From: Chaetoceros tenuissimus
Taxonomy: Eukaryota > Bacillariophyta > Thalassiosirophyceae > Chaetocerotales > Chaetocerotaceae
Length of the DNA: 64,000 bases
Direction of reading: 5' to 3'
NCBI GenBank assembly: GCA_021927905.1
Contig: BLLK01000075.1
Span: forward strand, 310,001-374,000
Positions 29,111 through 39,323 of this stretch are shown in pieces. The notes beneath the pieces were generated by a model that searched no databases, was not told where the DNA came from, and saw only the letters and a list, made by a program, of their open reading frames with translations. The number at the start of each line of letters is the position of its first letter. Position 1 is the first letter of the stretch. Position numbers and translations under genes: made by a program.

Positions 29111-30424
29111 ATGAATTTTATATATAATAAGAGATCAATTAACAACAGCACTATCATGCCCCTACAGAAGACTGACGTGGTTGAAGATGAAGATGAGTTG
29201 AGGATTGTAGGTTCTCTTCTACGAAGGAAATCGATTCAAAAACAGAGCAGTAGGGATATTTACACTACGAAATCGTTTAGTTCTGTTGCAGCCATAAAAA
29301 AGAAAAAGATACTACTCACGAGAAAGACGTCTGACTTGCCAGAAATAGTAGATAGTGATGAGGAAGAACAGACTTTTGTTAGTACTCTCACACGAGAGAG
29401 CTCGTCTCGCAAGAAGTCGATCTACTCAATTGCTAGTGCCCAGTGGAACAAAATCGTGGCCATCGTACTACTGATTGGAGTGATACTTTTGATATCTCTG
29501 GCTTCCCCTAGAGTTTCACCAATACATGATTTTCGAGAACAAAGTCAGAGCTCAAGAATCCTTCGATCACAACAAGAGACTCTTCATCTTGAAGACACAA
29601 TAGCAAAGGCCACGAAGAGAATGAAAGATTATAACCAGCTCATTACCAAATTTCAACAAGGCAATAAAGAGCTCCTTGACTACCACAATCTGATCTTCAA
29701 AGAAAAGATTGCTGCTCCTAATAATAAAACCAACAACAAGGTACTACAATTGAGGCAAGAAGGAATAAAGCAAGAACTTTCCAATCTTGAAAAAGTACAC
29801 AGACTTCATGAGAGGCAGATTCGGGCTATGATGGATAAGATACAACGAGACTCCTATAGAGATGTATTTGAAAAGTTTGGTAAAGGTCCTCACTCTATTG
29901 AGTTCATGGTTTCCTCATCCGAGAAAGGAATTTTTACACCAGTCATTTTAGAGTTGGTTTCTCTTCAAAGTATGCCACTTTCAGTGCATTTATTTCTTGA
30001 GCAAGTTTATCATAACCTCTGGAGCGGCATTTCTATACATAATATTGATGGAAAAGTTTTGGAGACTGATGTAGGTAGCCACATCAAGGATTTTGAGTCG
30101 CTTGGATTATCAACCATTCATTTTGAAGAAGCAAATGTAGACATGCCTAATTTTACATCTCAAGACCATGCTCAGTATGTCTGCTTCAAAGACCAAGGGC
30201 CCAATTTACAATTCTTCAACTGGAGCGTAGACGAAGCACTAAAAAATTCAAAAACGAATACATGCTTTGCAAAGATTTCAAGGAACGAGGATAATGCATC
30301 TATTTTTGAGACACGGGAAACTATTTTTATTGAAAGATCGCGTATTATGAATTTGCGCATGCACACAGGTCTTGGATATACTGCAGATTCATCTCGAGAA
30401 ATGCAAAACAAGCATTTCTCATAA
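29111..30424 (+). CDS. Type II membrane protein, divergent cyclophilin-like lumenal domain (copy 2)
   Basis: 437 residues, tandem paralog of 27282-28532. Same plan: Ser/Lys-rich cytosolic part, helix (IVAIVLLIGVILLISLASP), coiled coil (LEDTIAKATKRMKDYNQLI and on), then the shared domain (RDSYRDVFEKFGKGPHSIEF, MPLSVHLFLEQVYHNLWSG, FESLGLSTIHFEE). The lumenal domains are clearly related while the cytosolic parts are not, so the copies are old and under different constraint at each end. A second Met at residue 16 (MPLQKTD) may be the real start, because the first 15 residues are low-complexity. Confidence 0.6.
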   Translation: MNFIYNKRSINNSTIMPLQKTDVVEDEDELRIVGSLLRRKSIQKQSSRDIYTTKSFSSVAAIKKKKILLTRKTSDLPEIVDSDEEEQTFVSTLTRESSSRKKSIYSIASAQWNKIVAIVLLIGVILLISLASPRVSPIHDFREQSQSSRILRSQQETLHLEDTIAKATKRMKDYNQLITKFQQGNKELLDYHNLIFKEKIAAPNNKTNNKVLQLRQEGIKQELSNLEKVHRLHERQIRAMMDKIQRDSYRDVFEKFGKGPHSIEFMVSSSEKGIFTPVILELVSLQSMPLSVHLFLEQVYHNLWSGISIHNIDGKVLETDVGSHIKDFESLGLSTIHFEEANVDMPNFTSQDHAQYVCFKDQGPNLQFFNWSVDEALKNSKTNTCFAKISRNEDNASIFETRETIFIERSRIMNLRMHTGLGYTADSSREMQNKHFS

Positions 30425-30684
30425 ACAAAGAACATAGAGTTAACTAGACTAACACATTTGAAATTTACTCGCTAATTCACTCACACCTCTGTGTTAATTT
30501 GAACATGTCAAAGTTTATACTAAAATGTGCGATTTATGTGACCACATAAGTGTCTTTTAGAAAAGCTTCGCGCACCCGGGTTGCACACTGCACACACATG
30601 ATAAAGTAGGAAGAGAGAGTTTGTTTTGGTATCATCACACTTCTATAGGTTTAATGGGTGAGGGTTGATGAACTATAATCAGAT

Positions 30685-32450
30685 ATGGCACAACAATCAC
30701 TTCCTTTATGTATACTATTTGCTGTTGCTGCTGGTAAGTAGGCTTTCATAAATTCTGTTTTTGAAAGTCGAGAACCTTTCATGCATGTCAAATTATGTTT
30801 AAAAAACCCAAAGATAGGAAGTCAAAGCTATAACTCATGCTCTGCTTCTACCCTTCATGAATGAAATTCTATTGGTTGATTATCATAGATCTATGTTTTT
30901 TTCTCTCTTGAAGCTCTGGTGTCTGTTTCAACGTAATGGCGTCAGCCAATACTTTTACCTTTTCGTTCTTATTCCTCGATATCTAGTTTTAACACATTCT
31001 GCTTCTCTTTTAAATAGGATTGTGCAGCACGCTGAATACAGCAAGTTTGACATATCCTGCACATTTAGATCGGGAAGCAGTTGATGGCGCTCAAGAAGAT
31101 ATAGCAGAGTCAAAGCATAGCGCAGCAAGTAGCAGTAAAAAAGAAAATTTCCTCCCAACCTCACAAGATCAAGAGACTGAACAAAAGGATGATAGACAAG
31201 ATCAAGAGACTGAACAAAAGGATGATAGAAACAATGGAAAAAGAAAGAAAGTTTCAAAATTTTGGTGGAGAGTAGCATACTGTGAGTTTTCTCATAACTC
31301 GGAGATTGATCATACTGAAAAAGTAGTAGTATTTCTCACCTCCAACCAGTTTTCAACTTCCTTTTTCAATTAAGCGTCGCTGGTTGTACAATACTTTCTT
31401 TATTGTATGGCCCAGTCTCAATATCAGCACCCATTACCGTTTCAACTCGAATTCTATCGACAATGATTGTGTTCGGCTATATTCTCAAAACAGAAGATCC
31501 TCCTCCAAAAGAAGTTATATCTGGAAACTGTAAGTAAAGTACTGATGCTTGTTTAGAGTTCAATCTTGCACAATTTTACTCAGAAGTCAAAAGTTTTCAT
31601 TATTCTCTCAACAGTTCTCTTGGTATTCAATGGTCCAATTGTTTCTAACGGAGAAGAAACTTTGATTGATTACGATGATACCATGACTATTGTTTGGGCA
31701 GTGGTAATATGCTGTCTTGTACTTCTTTCGGTTCCGTACTTATTTCTTCTAGGTTGCACCAATAGCGAATGTCTTACAGATAAGATGAATTTCATCTTTC
31801 TGCAAATTGCAGAAGTCTCGATTGGAGTGTTAGGTAACACATCCAACAAGTTGGCTTTCATGGGAGGATCTCGCCTTCAAACTTATATCGGTTTTGCATT
31901 GACAATTACAGCTGGACTATTGCTTGTTTACACAACAATCCTACGTTCAACAACAATCATTTCCCAAGCTACTTTTATTCCAATCAATTTATGTCTAAAC
32001 ATTATCTTCAATGGTCTAACTGGCATTTTCTTCTGGGATGACAATATCCGCAACATGAATGGATATATTACAGTCTATGTCCAACTGTTACTAGCAGTTT
32101 ACCTCGTGAGTCCGTATAATAGTGTGGTAGAAGAAAGTGATTTGCTCCTTGAGGGAGGACTACGCAATACCCTTGCCAATAAGAGCATTCTAATTCGCAA
32201 GAATGCAACTGCGAATAAACTCTACCATGATCGCGATGCTAGAATTTCCTTGTTAGAACAAGATGCGATGAAACAGAATGATATAATGGTCATGCCTGCT
32301 AAAGCATCTTTTTTGCCTAGGTCATCGATAGCATTTGAAAAGAAAAAGGTTCATTTTCAGGTATTGAGGCTTTCAACTGTTAAGGAAGAATCTGGAGAGA
32401 ATTGGCGTGATAATGCAAGTTTCAGTGAGTTTTCAGAGGTTTCAGCCTGA
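30685..32450 (+). CDS. NIPA/DMT-superfamily membrane transporter, four exons
   Basis: Exons 30685-30733, 31018-31281, 31350-31529 and 31615-32450 splice by GT-AG sites into 442 residues with continuous frame. Helix 1 is split between exons 1 and 2 (FAVAA|GLCSTLNTASL), and exon 3 begins FFNFLFQLSVAGCTILSLLYGP. The exon 4 helices include VVICCLVLLSVPYLFLLG and a last pair around ATFIPINLCLNIIFNGLTGIFFWD and YVQLLLAVYLVSPY. This matches the drug/metabolite transporter fold of NIPA-like magnesium transporters in stramenopiles. The first loop contains an 11-residue unit (DQETEQKDDRQ) in two tandem copies. Substrate not determined. Confidence 0.7.
31164..31229 (+). repeat. In-frame 33-base tandem repeat in transporter loop
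   Basis: Two nearly identical copies of a 33-base unit encode DQETEQKDDRQ/N in the hydrophilic loop after helix 1. The repeat keeps frame, so it only lengthens the loop. Confidence 0.8.
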
Positions 32451-32644
32451 TTTGTTCAATTTCCATGTTTGTGTGGGGGATCAATTTTAGTCATTAGTAG
32501 CGATATGGGTTTTATAAAATGTAGTTTACATATTTCATGTTGAGTTTTGTTGCAGCTATCGCTAACGCCAATTTTTATCATATCTTGAAGCCATTCTTTT
32601 TCGAAGATACTATTCAACTCTGATTCTTTTCTTTACACTTTCAT

Positions 32645-33071
32645 TTACTTTTGCATAGCAACTGCTGGAGCTCTATCAACTGAAGCAGCCAAATATCCCA
32701 TTTCTTGTAATTGACGATCTGAAAATCCCTCTGCACGTAATTCCTTTACTTGTAATCTTTCACTTTCAATCATCTAAAAAGAAGCCGCAGCAAGAAGAAG
32801 CTAGGGTAAGCAACTTTAAAGCAATAGATTTGTTCAAAAAATATTCAAGCAAGATAAATGCACGTACCTGACCTTCTCTTGCAATTTCAAAAACAAGCGG
32901 CATCAAAACTACTAGACTTGTGGTTGCGACTATGAAACCAAATTTACATAACTTCTCAGCAGCCCAATATGATTTATCTTTTGCATATAATCCGCCTGTG
33001 AGAAATGATTTTGATGCTCTTGAAAGGAACCCCTTGAGTCCTCCCCCCTCTTTTCTTTTAGAAATTGCCAT
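32645..33071 (-). CDS. TOM22: TOM22-like mitochondrial import receptor subunit, two exons
   Basis: Exon 1 (32868-33071) and exon 2 (32645-32773) join across a 94-base GTACGT...TTTTTAG intron, phase 0, to 110 residues. A basic N-terminal part leads to KSYWAAEKLCKFGFIVATTSLVV, the Trp-containing approach and membrane helix of Tom22, then PLVFEIAREGQ and a tail with GFSDRQLQEMGYLAA. The cytosolic acidic domain of fungal Tom22 is absent, as in the short Tom22/Tom9 form of plants and algae. It sits in the outer mitochondrial membrane as part of the TOM complex. Confidence 0.78.
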
Positions 33072-33119
33072 TTTATTTATATGTTATGCTCAGAGAGATC
33101 ACTTGCTTCTAGCAGTTCG

Positions 33120-33404
33120 ATGAAAGATTCAATTAGACGGACAATAGGAAATCTATGTGATGCACTGTGTTTTGTGTGCGGTTTTTCGTTTGCGATTGAT
33201 GGCTCTGAAGAAGTCAACATAAGACCCCATCAGATAGGGATAGTGAAGGCGTCATTGGATAAAGAGAAAATTTGGAAGAAATTTGAGACTTACGAGAGTT
33301 TCCCATTCAAGAGAAGACTTGGAACTTTGTCTCCTGGAAAATGGAAAATGATTTACTTATCAACCTCAAAAGCCAAATTTTATTCAATCCTACCAACTCC
33401 TTGA
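33120..33404 (+). CDS. Small hypothetical ORF
   Basis: From the Met at 33120 about 94 residues: a Cys-containing start (LCDALCFVCGFSFAIDG) and a charged middle (KASLDKEKIWKKFETYESF). It lies head to head with TOM22, so it might instead be 5' leader sequence. Not recognised. Confidence 0.3.
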   Translation: MKDSIRRTIGNLCDALCFVCGFSFAIDGSEEVNIRPHQIGIVKASLDKEKIWKKFETYESFPFKRRLGTLSPGKWKMIYLSTSKAKFYSILPTP

Positions 33405-34194
33405 GAAACATTGACGTAGTGTGTTCTCCTTTGCAATTTTGGCGTACTTTCCATTCAAAGGTTCTTATTTATTCTTATTTGTTGTGCAAGCAAATGCGAC
33501 GAAAATTTAAATGGAATCAATGAATTAAAAATACAGCATTCCGAAAGGATTTGCAAAGAATAATATATCAGTCAAATACATTCATACCTTTACAGGATTG
33601 CATCGACAAAAAGTTTCATTCTTGCTTCAAACAACAAATAAGTCCATTCTCATCACCAGATATTCACATAAGGTTAGTCATTCAATTGCTTCTTATTATG
33701 AAGGCTATGTTAGTAACTATGATTGATAACTTAAGAAAATGGACTGCCCTTCTTTCTCAAAACCGGAGCTTGTTTATATGAATGATAAATTGAAGGCAGT
33801 GAACCTCTCTTGTTCAAAACCGGAGTTTGTAAATTTGAATGATAAATTCAAGAAGATGCACTTATCATCATCAAAGTTCTGAGTTATTCAAATAGTATTC
33901 TAGTTATGAGCGATAAGACACAAGACACAAACATACGTTTTTTTTTAAGTCTCGATAATCTGGCCTATTTTGATAGTATTGTATCATAAAGATATATTCA
34001 AGTTACTAATTAACTTCCATTTCGTATTCTTCCATGGTGACATTGAACATGACTCTATTTCCAGCAACTATACCAACCGCTATAATTTCCGATCACCGCA
34101 ATAGCCAATAAAATAGCATCGAAACGGTCTCTTCTTTCCAACCCGTTCTCTACCCATCATTCCAATCTACCATACCATTACAAACTTTTATTTT
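33405..34194. other. Spacer with a short repeat-bearing frame
   Basis: No full gene. It contains the 57-base tandem repeat at 33754-33880 described separately; the rest is AT-rich. Confidence 0.5.
33739..33882 (+). CDS. 47-codon ORF made of a 19-residue repeat
   Basis: ATG to TGA in one frame. It reads SKPELVYMNDKLKAVNLSC, then SKPEFVNLNDKFKKMHLSS, then a third start SKF before the stop. The repeat is about 57 bases at DNA level, and the copies differ mostly by conservative residue changes. This could be a small gene or the last remains of a larger repeat protein. Not recognised. Confidence 0.3.
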   Translation: MDCPSFSKPELVYMNDKLKAVNLSCSKPEFVNLNDKFKKMHLSSSKF

Positions 34195-34580
34195 CTAAGC
34201 CTCGCTAACCTCCTTCAAAAGCTCATCTCTATAAGATTTACTCTGTTCCTGATAGTATCTCATACTCTTGAAAGAATTGACACATCCTTCATCCTTACCC
34301 TTGAACGCACTCTGTGCAAGGTACAAATGTCCAAAATCTTTTGATTTTCTAGAATTCGATACGTTATTGTAAGAACGGAATGGTCCATGACGTTCATCGC
34401 AAATCTTTTGTGCTGCAATCGATGTTCTAAAGAGAGAAATTAGATTATATGTGAAGGGGAAGAGGTGACTAGTTAGAGGACTTACTCTGCGACACGGTCT
34501 GTCATGTAAGATTCACGGTTGGCATATGGTTCCATACCGTTCTTGATCCATGTTGTGATTGGGTTGCCTGCGTTACTCAT
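34195..34580 (-). CDS. Small conserved-looking protein of unknown function, two exons
   Basis: Exon 1 (34486-34580) and exon 2 (34195-34426) join over a 59-base intron (GTAAGT...CTTTAG) to 108 residues. It starts MSNAGNPITTWIKNGMEPY, continues KICDERHGPFRSYNNVSNSR and ends YYQEQSKSYRDELLKEVSEA. It is hydrophilic, helical and without a signal peptide or membrane helix; size and the two Cys would suit a small mitochondrial or nuclear accessory subunit. The open frame is split, so simple ORF searches miss it. I do not recognise the family. Confidence 0.6.
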
Positions 34581-34950
34581 TTTGCTTGATTATGAATTGG
34601 AGAATGGCTGCAATAGAAGTGAATTAGATGCTGTTGTTGAATGTTTCTTTTTGCATCGCGATCGGCGGACGGGCCGGGCCGTTCGTTGGCTTTTACTTGG
34701 CTATCTGTCTTGCTATTTCCATTATATATTTCTTGGATGATAACCAAACCCTCATTATCAGGGGTAAAGTAGTTTGACATAAAGAATTCATTCATCGGAT
34801 AATTATCTAGAATGACCGTGAAAGAAATTGTCATTTTTTTTCATTTTCATCACAAATCTCCAACACTTTGTGTGCTTGTGCTACTTCTATTGCAAAAAAA
34901 AACCCTATTATACACTATGCTTTATAAAGGTCGGAGTAGACTTGCACCAA

Positions 34951-36124
34951 ATGGTTCCGACTTCCAAACGTAAAAACATTGCTCTCGTAGCACTCATTCT
35001 CTTGGTTGTGTGCTATCATTTCGACATTCAAAATAGACAACTTAGCTCGAGTGAAGAAGTTACCTTATGATGGTACATGTCCTCTACTCGTAACACAATA
35101 TTTAAACAATGGAGCACATCCTAAAGAAGCGCATCAATTTTATGAGGAAAGTGGTGCCCAGGAATCCATTGAAAAAGGTTTAGAGAAATTATCCACAAGA
35201 GAACAGAAAATTGTATTTGCAGGTGATTCCAACATGAGACAAATATTCATGAGTATAGCCTGTCATGCCCATTCTTTAAATTTATGGGAATCTTCTGATT
35301 CCTTTCATGCAGCCTTTACGAAAACACCGTATAATGATGCGAGACTCAAACTCAAAAACTCCTCGGAACTCTTTTTTGAACCCAAAGCTGGTAAAATTAA
35401 TATATATCAATGGAATTGGAGATGGGATCCAATTGAAACAGATGATGATGGACAAGATTGGCTTCGTAGTTGTCAAAATCGTGAATTGTTTGGAATTGAT
35501 ACGTATTCTCTCTCAGCACCGAATGAAAAAGCAAGTGAGGATTGGAACAAGTCGAATCCACTTTTTGAGACTGTGCCATTGAATGAGAATGATAAAATTA
35601 TTATCAATGCAAGTATGCACAGTGTGAATCCTACTACAAAGGAATCATGTCGAGAACACAATCTTGAGAAACTCAATCAACTTTTGGATTGTATGGCTGA
35701 TGCAAGAGAGAAAGGAGAAGATCCAGGTTGGCCACAGTTGTACTATTTTCGAACCAACGAGCTTCACTTTAAAACAGAGGATGGAGACTTTACGTATGAG
35801 AAAGCATTGCATCCAGATGGATGTGCGGATTATGTAGATGGTTCATTGAATAAATATGTAAAGACTGAAGTTGAAATGCTTCGAGGGAAGATACCTATGG
35901 TGGGATACGATTTGAACCTTGACAATGGAGGAAGATTACATATGGGTGGTAGAGATTGTGCTCACTGGTCCATGCCTGGTGTCGCTGATGTATATGCAAG
36001 AGAAGTCATGAGAGAAGTATTTGAAGTAGACAGAGAACAAGAACAAACTCCTCTTGATGTGATTGGAGAAAGTAAGGACGAGAAGGTTGAAGTATTATTG
36101 ACTTCCACAGTTTTGCATGAATAA
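34951..36124 (+). CDS. SGNH/PC-esterase-like (TBL-type) type II membrane protein, frame break near N-terminus
   Basis: The Met at 34951 starts MVPTSKRKNIALVALILLVV, a signal anchor, but that frame closes at about 35070. The catalytic part is in the next frame, from about 35050 (LPYDGTCPLLVTQYLNNG) to 36124. It carries the GDS motif in FAGDSNMRQIFMSIACHAH, an Asn block INASMHSVN, and the Asp-x-x-His pair in DCAHWSMPG. These are the blocks of trichome-birefringence-like/PC-esterase proteins that O-acylate or de-acylate glycans in the Golgi. No intron rejoins the two frames cleanly; a single-base frame error or pseudogene are both possible. Confidence 0.65.
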
Positions 36125-36173
36125 GGAAGTATCAGTGAATCAATTCTTGTCTTTTTGAAGTATAATTTATAAT

Positions 36174-36189
36174 GGTATGGTACCATACC
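36174..36189. terminator. Perfect 16-base palindrome downstream of esterase gene
   Basis: GGTATGGTACCATACC lies about 50 bases after the stop codon. It could form a short hairpin in the 3' UTR; any role in transcript end formation is a guess. The remaining bases to 36496 hold no gene. Confidence 0.35.
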
Positions 36190-36496
36190 GTATTTTTCTA
36201 TTCAGTTTCATTTTGTGAGTACTTTCATGTCAGGCCTTTTACTTGATCACCCGAATTGAGAGGGATTGTTTTTTATTGATGCATGATATCTCCTTTGTCC
36301 CCTTTCAATAGAGGGTACCAGCCATTCAATTTCTCCGAAAATTTCAATCTGACTCAAAAGCGTAAGCGTAAGCAGAGCAACAACACGAAGAAAAGAACAA
36401 GGAAATGAATTAGGTTATGTCAAAGAAGAATTGAATACATATGCCAAAACAAGCAGAGATAGATAAACGTCTAGCTAGAAATATACATAAGCAATC

Positions 36497-36892
36497 ATGG
36501 TACACGGCCGGCAAGGAATGAAACTTGAAGCATTCAAATTTTCAGTCTACATATTAATCCCAATCGGAGCGTCGTTAACGTTCAATGATCCGAATGTACA
36601 ACGATGGGCTGCAGATTATTTTCAATTCCTAAAGTATCCAGCTAATCCCAATACTAATTTAAAAGGTGAATTTGAAGCGCTTGTTGAAAAAAATCGTAAG
36701 GAAAAAGAAGCCAGGAGGGAGTATGCTGCTCAAATGCAAAAATTGCAAGAGGGGGCACAAAAGAGAAGGATAGAGGAACAACTTGCAGAGAGTGAGGGTG
36801 AAAAGAAGGGATGGTGGAGATTCAATTGGCTCAGAAGAAGTAAGAAGGAGGTAGAAGGTAACCAGGGAGCAGTAGAAGTGACTAGATCGTGA
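36497..36892 (+). CDS. PET100: PET100-like cytochrome c oxidase assembly factor
   Basis: 131 residues. The N-terminus reads MKLEAFKFSVYILIPIGASL followed by TFNDP, which is the conserved short membrane helix and NDP motif of PET100, a mitochondrial inner-membrane factor needed to build complex IV. A long charged coiled coil follows (EALVEKNRKEKEARREYAAQ and on), longer than in yeast but common in algae. The first seven residues precede the MKLE motif; the second Met is an alternative start. Confidence 0.8.
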   Translation: MVHGRQGMKLEAFKFSVYILIPIGASLTFNDPNVQRWAADYFQFLKYPANPNTNLKGEFEALVEKNRKEKEARREYAAQMQKLQEGAQKRRIEEQLAESEGEKKGWWRFNWLRRSKKEVEGNQGAVEVTRS

Positions 36893-37301
36893 AGATGACG
36901 TACATGCGTATGGATATACTCTGCTTCTCGTTACATTTGGTAAAGGAGAGAAAAGCTCTTTTGCTTGTGGATACTTTTGTTGATCAAGCAACATATGCAG
37001 CAGAATATCCATTTTGAATTTCTATTGCGCATAGTCATAAAAAACATTGGATAAAATCACGATACTATGTTATCTAAACATATCGTAGATTTCTTAAAAT
37101 TCCAATCAGTAACTCTTGCTTGTCCTAGAAAGAGATAGAGTTAAGCATCAATGAAGTTTACTATAACGTGACTATAATTGGCATATCCAAAGAATTTCCT
37201 AATATTGTTCTTAAATAGATTAGTCTCGAGGATTATTGCTACGATATTTCGATAATGTTGGAACAATCATGAATGTATGCAATAAAGAGCGAGAGCCTGC
37301 C
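36893..37301. other. Spacer between PET100 and HSF genes
   Basis: 3'-to-3' spacer of about 410 bases between convergent genes. No coding signal or repeat was seen. Confidence 0.5.
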
Positions 37302-38210
37302 TTATTCATGACTGTTCTGTAAAGCCTGAACCAAAAACAGAGACACTGTTTCTTGAGGAAGTATACATTGGCTCTCATCTATGATTGGTTCAAATTCATC
37401 TATTTGATCTTGAGTTTGGGGAACATTGAAAGAGATTGGTTCAAAGTCATCTATTTGATCTGGAGTTTGGGGAACATTGAAAGACCAACATGACGGAGGA
37501 GATGTAACATTGAAGTCAATCCTAATAGCAAGAGTGCTTTCGACAGGAGGTGGCAGTGATACACTTTTCTTGATAGACGAAGTCTTCTTCTTCGTTTTAT
37601 CGTTCTGGGATACGCTAGACACTCTCTTTGTAGCTTTTGTAGGAGCTTTTGCTTTGTTCTTCTTGGAAAGGATCGTGGGTGGAGTAGGGCGTCTCATTAA
37701 TCGACACGAGTATTTGTCGTCTCGGTGAAACATAGGATGAAAGTAAGCTCCGTAGTCTAGACTATGCTTGTCATCTACTCTCTTGAAGCCCCAGAGGTTC
37801 AGTTGACGACGAAAGGAGGTGTAGTTTGTTTGGTCAAAGTGATATCTTTGTACCTCCTTTTCAAATCTATTCTTGTCCTTTACCATGAAACTATTTTCAG
37901 AGGGCATCCAGGAGATGATACAAGCAAGGTCGGGTTCTTCTGTATCGATGAGGTTCAACAGGTCCATAAGCTTTACTGGAAAAGGGGCCTTGACGCCTCC
38001 TTTTGTACAGATGATTGGCACATCTCGATTTTGTTCTTCCTCTTTACTATGAGGAGGAGCACTTGTCCAATTATTTTGTGTCTCGATGAGGCTTGGTGTT
38101 GAAACGCTATTCTTGTTCACAATAGGAGCCTGCTGTTGATAAAGAATCGGCTCACTATTCCAGTCAAAGTGTCTGTAGCTCAAGGTGTTGCTGCAAAGGT
38201 CGAAGCTCAT
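37302..38210 (-). CDS. Heat shock factor-type transcription factor
   Basis: From the chosen Met (MSFDLCSNT) 302 residues. The HSF DNA-binding domain spans about residues 80-180: FPVKLMDLLNLID, CIISWMPSENSFMVKD, then the recognition helix region NYTSFRRQLNLWGFKRV. The classical heptad trimerisation region after the domain is not evident, as is usual among the expanded diatom HSFs. A basic Lys/Thr/Ser stretch (possible nuclear signal) follows. Near the C-terminus a 17-residue unit (SFNVPQTPDQIDDFEPI) occurs twice. An upstream in-frame Met (38309) would add 33 residues. Confidence 0.85.
   Translation of the reverse strand: MSFDLCSNTLSYRHFDWNSEPILYQQQAPIVNKNSVSTPSLIETQNNWTSAPPHSKEEEQNRDVPIICTKGGVKAPFPVKLMDLLNLIDTEEPDLACIISWMPSENSFMVKDKNRFEKEVQRYHFDQTNYTSFRRQLNLWGFKRVDDKHSLDYGAYFHPMFHRDDKYSCRLMRRPTPPTILSKKNKAKAPTKATKRVSSVSQNDKTKKKTSSIKKSVSLPPPVESTLAIRIDFNVTSPPSCWSFNVPQTPDQIDDFEPISFNVPQTQDQIDEFEPIIDESQCILPQETVSLFLVQALQNSHE
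37383..37484 (-). repeat. In-frame 51-base tandem repeat in HSF tail
   Basis: Two adjacent copies of a 51-base unit encode SFNVPQTPDQIDDFEPI and SFNVPQTQDQIDEFEPI. Only a few bases differ, so the duplication is recent or kept uniform. The acidic-hydrophobic unit resembles an activation motif. Confidence 0.8.
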
Positions 38211-38394
38211 TTTTCTTCTTGTTGTTACAAAATGGATGGGTGTTCCTTTTTGATAGATTGGTTTTATGGCAGAAGCGCCATCAACAATCTCTTCTCTACA
38301 AAAGAGCAACTAAGCTCGAAGCCGAAGCTTTTCATAGTATTTCCGGAGAGAATGCAAATGTTCGCATTACACAGGTTTGCGTTTCCCCTTCTGG

Positions 38395-38850
38395 CTAAAA
38401 CTGAGTTAGTATTGATAAAAATAATTTGATTTTCTTTTTGACATAGGTGAATCTCCGTAGTAGACATCGTGAAACGATCGGTATATAAAGTACGCATCCA
38501 CGTACAGCCTTCCGTTTCAAAATGTCAATTCTTTCTTTCTTTTTCATACCGGGTTCGTCACAACGAGTGATTACAAAATTAGCGGTGGAGGGTTTGTCAG
38601 CACCACCTCTTAGGAGACGTTTGCCAAAATATAATTTTCTCATTTGACCAGTCATTTCGTGATTCAGCAATTCCAGATGTTCATTTGGTCCTCTAATAGA
38701 AACACCAAAGATTAGGCAAGGAATCAGGATCTCACGCATTGGGAAAGAGATCTTGATGAATGGACTAAATATACTTTGAGCATGAAAATAAAGCTGTACG
38801 AAAAAGTTTTCTGCCTTTCTTAGCCTTCTCAGGTGGTATGTTCTCAACAC
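38395..38850 (-). CDS. Unrecognised ORF, possibly a decayed gene fragment
   Basis: 151 codons on the minus strand between the HSF and deoxyhypusine hydroxylase genes. The middle (HLELLNHEMTGQMRKLYFGK, then RLLRGGADKPSTANFVITR) is protein-like, while both ends are basic and hydrophobic in a non-coding manner. An 18-base sequence (CCTTCTCAGGTGGTATGT) is repeated about 40 bases apart at the 5' end. The rest of 38310-39323 holds nothing I can name. Confidence 0.25.
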   Translation of the reverse strand: MLRTYHLRRLRKAENFFVQLYFHAQSIFSPFIKISFPMREILIPCLIFGVSIRGPNEHLELLNHEMTGQMRKLYFGKRLLRGGADKPSTANFVITRCDEPGMKKKERIDILKRKAVRGCVLYIPIVSRCLLRRFTYVKKKIKLFLSILTQF

Positions 38851-39323
38851 AGAAGTTTTGGCCTTCTCAGGTGGTATGTAATTTAAGCAAAAACAATAAA
38901 TCGTCTGTTCTATTTTTCCGCTGAGAAGGCTGACCTCAGGATGACAACATTACTTCAACAGCAATACGGAAAATAAAAGAGCACTTAGAGCCACTAGATT
39001 TTTAAAGATGTAATATGTACTTAGTATATTCTAGTTGTATACTTTTCTATAGATTCTTCATGAGCAACATGTATTCTCTTTTTCAAATCTCCAAAAAAAG
39101 AAAATGTGGGAGTATTTTTAACCGTCATTACTAACCGTTTTTGACATCTTCTTTTCATCGGAGCCATTCATTTAGAAACCTAGGTACGCCAGATACAACA
39201 TGCAACAACAAACAACGCAACATCTATTCTCATTCTTCTTCACTATCGTAGATCGTAGCTACAACAAAGCTTCAGAAGGAACTCAGAGCCTCGCATAACC
39301 ATCTACTATCAATCATATCACTC

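Noticed and set aside
34519-34740. Plus-strand 73-codon frame
   Set aside because: It lies antisense to exon 1 of the spliced small protein at 34195-34580 and has non-coding composition.
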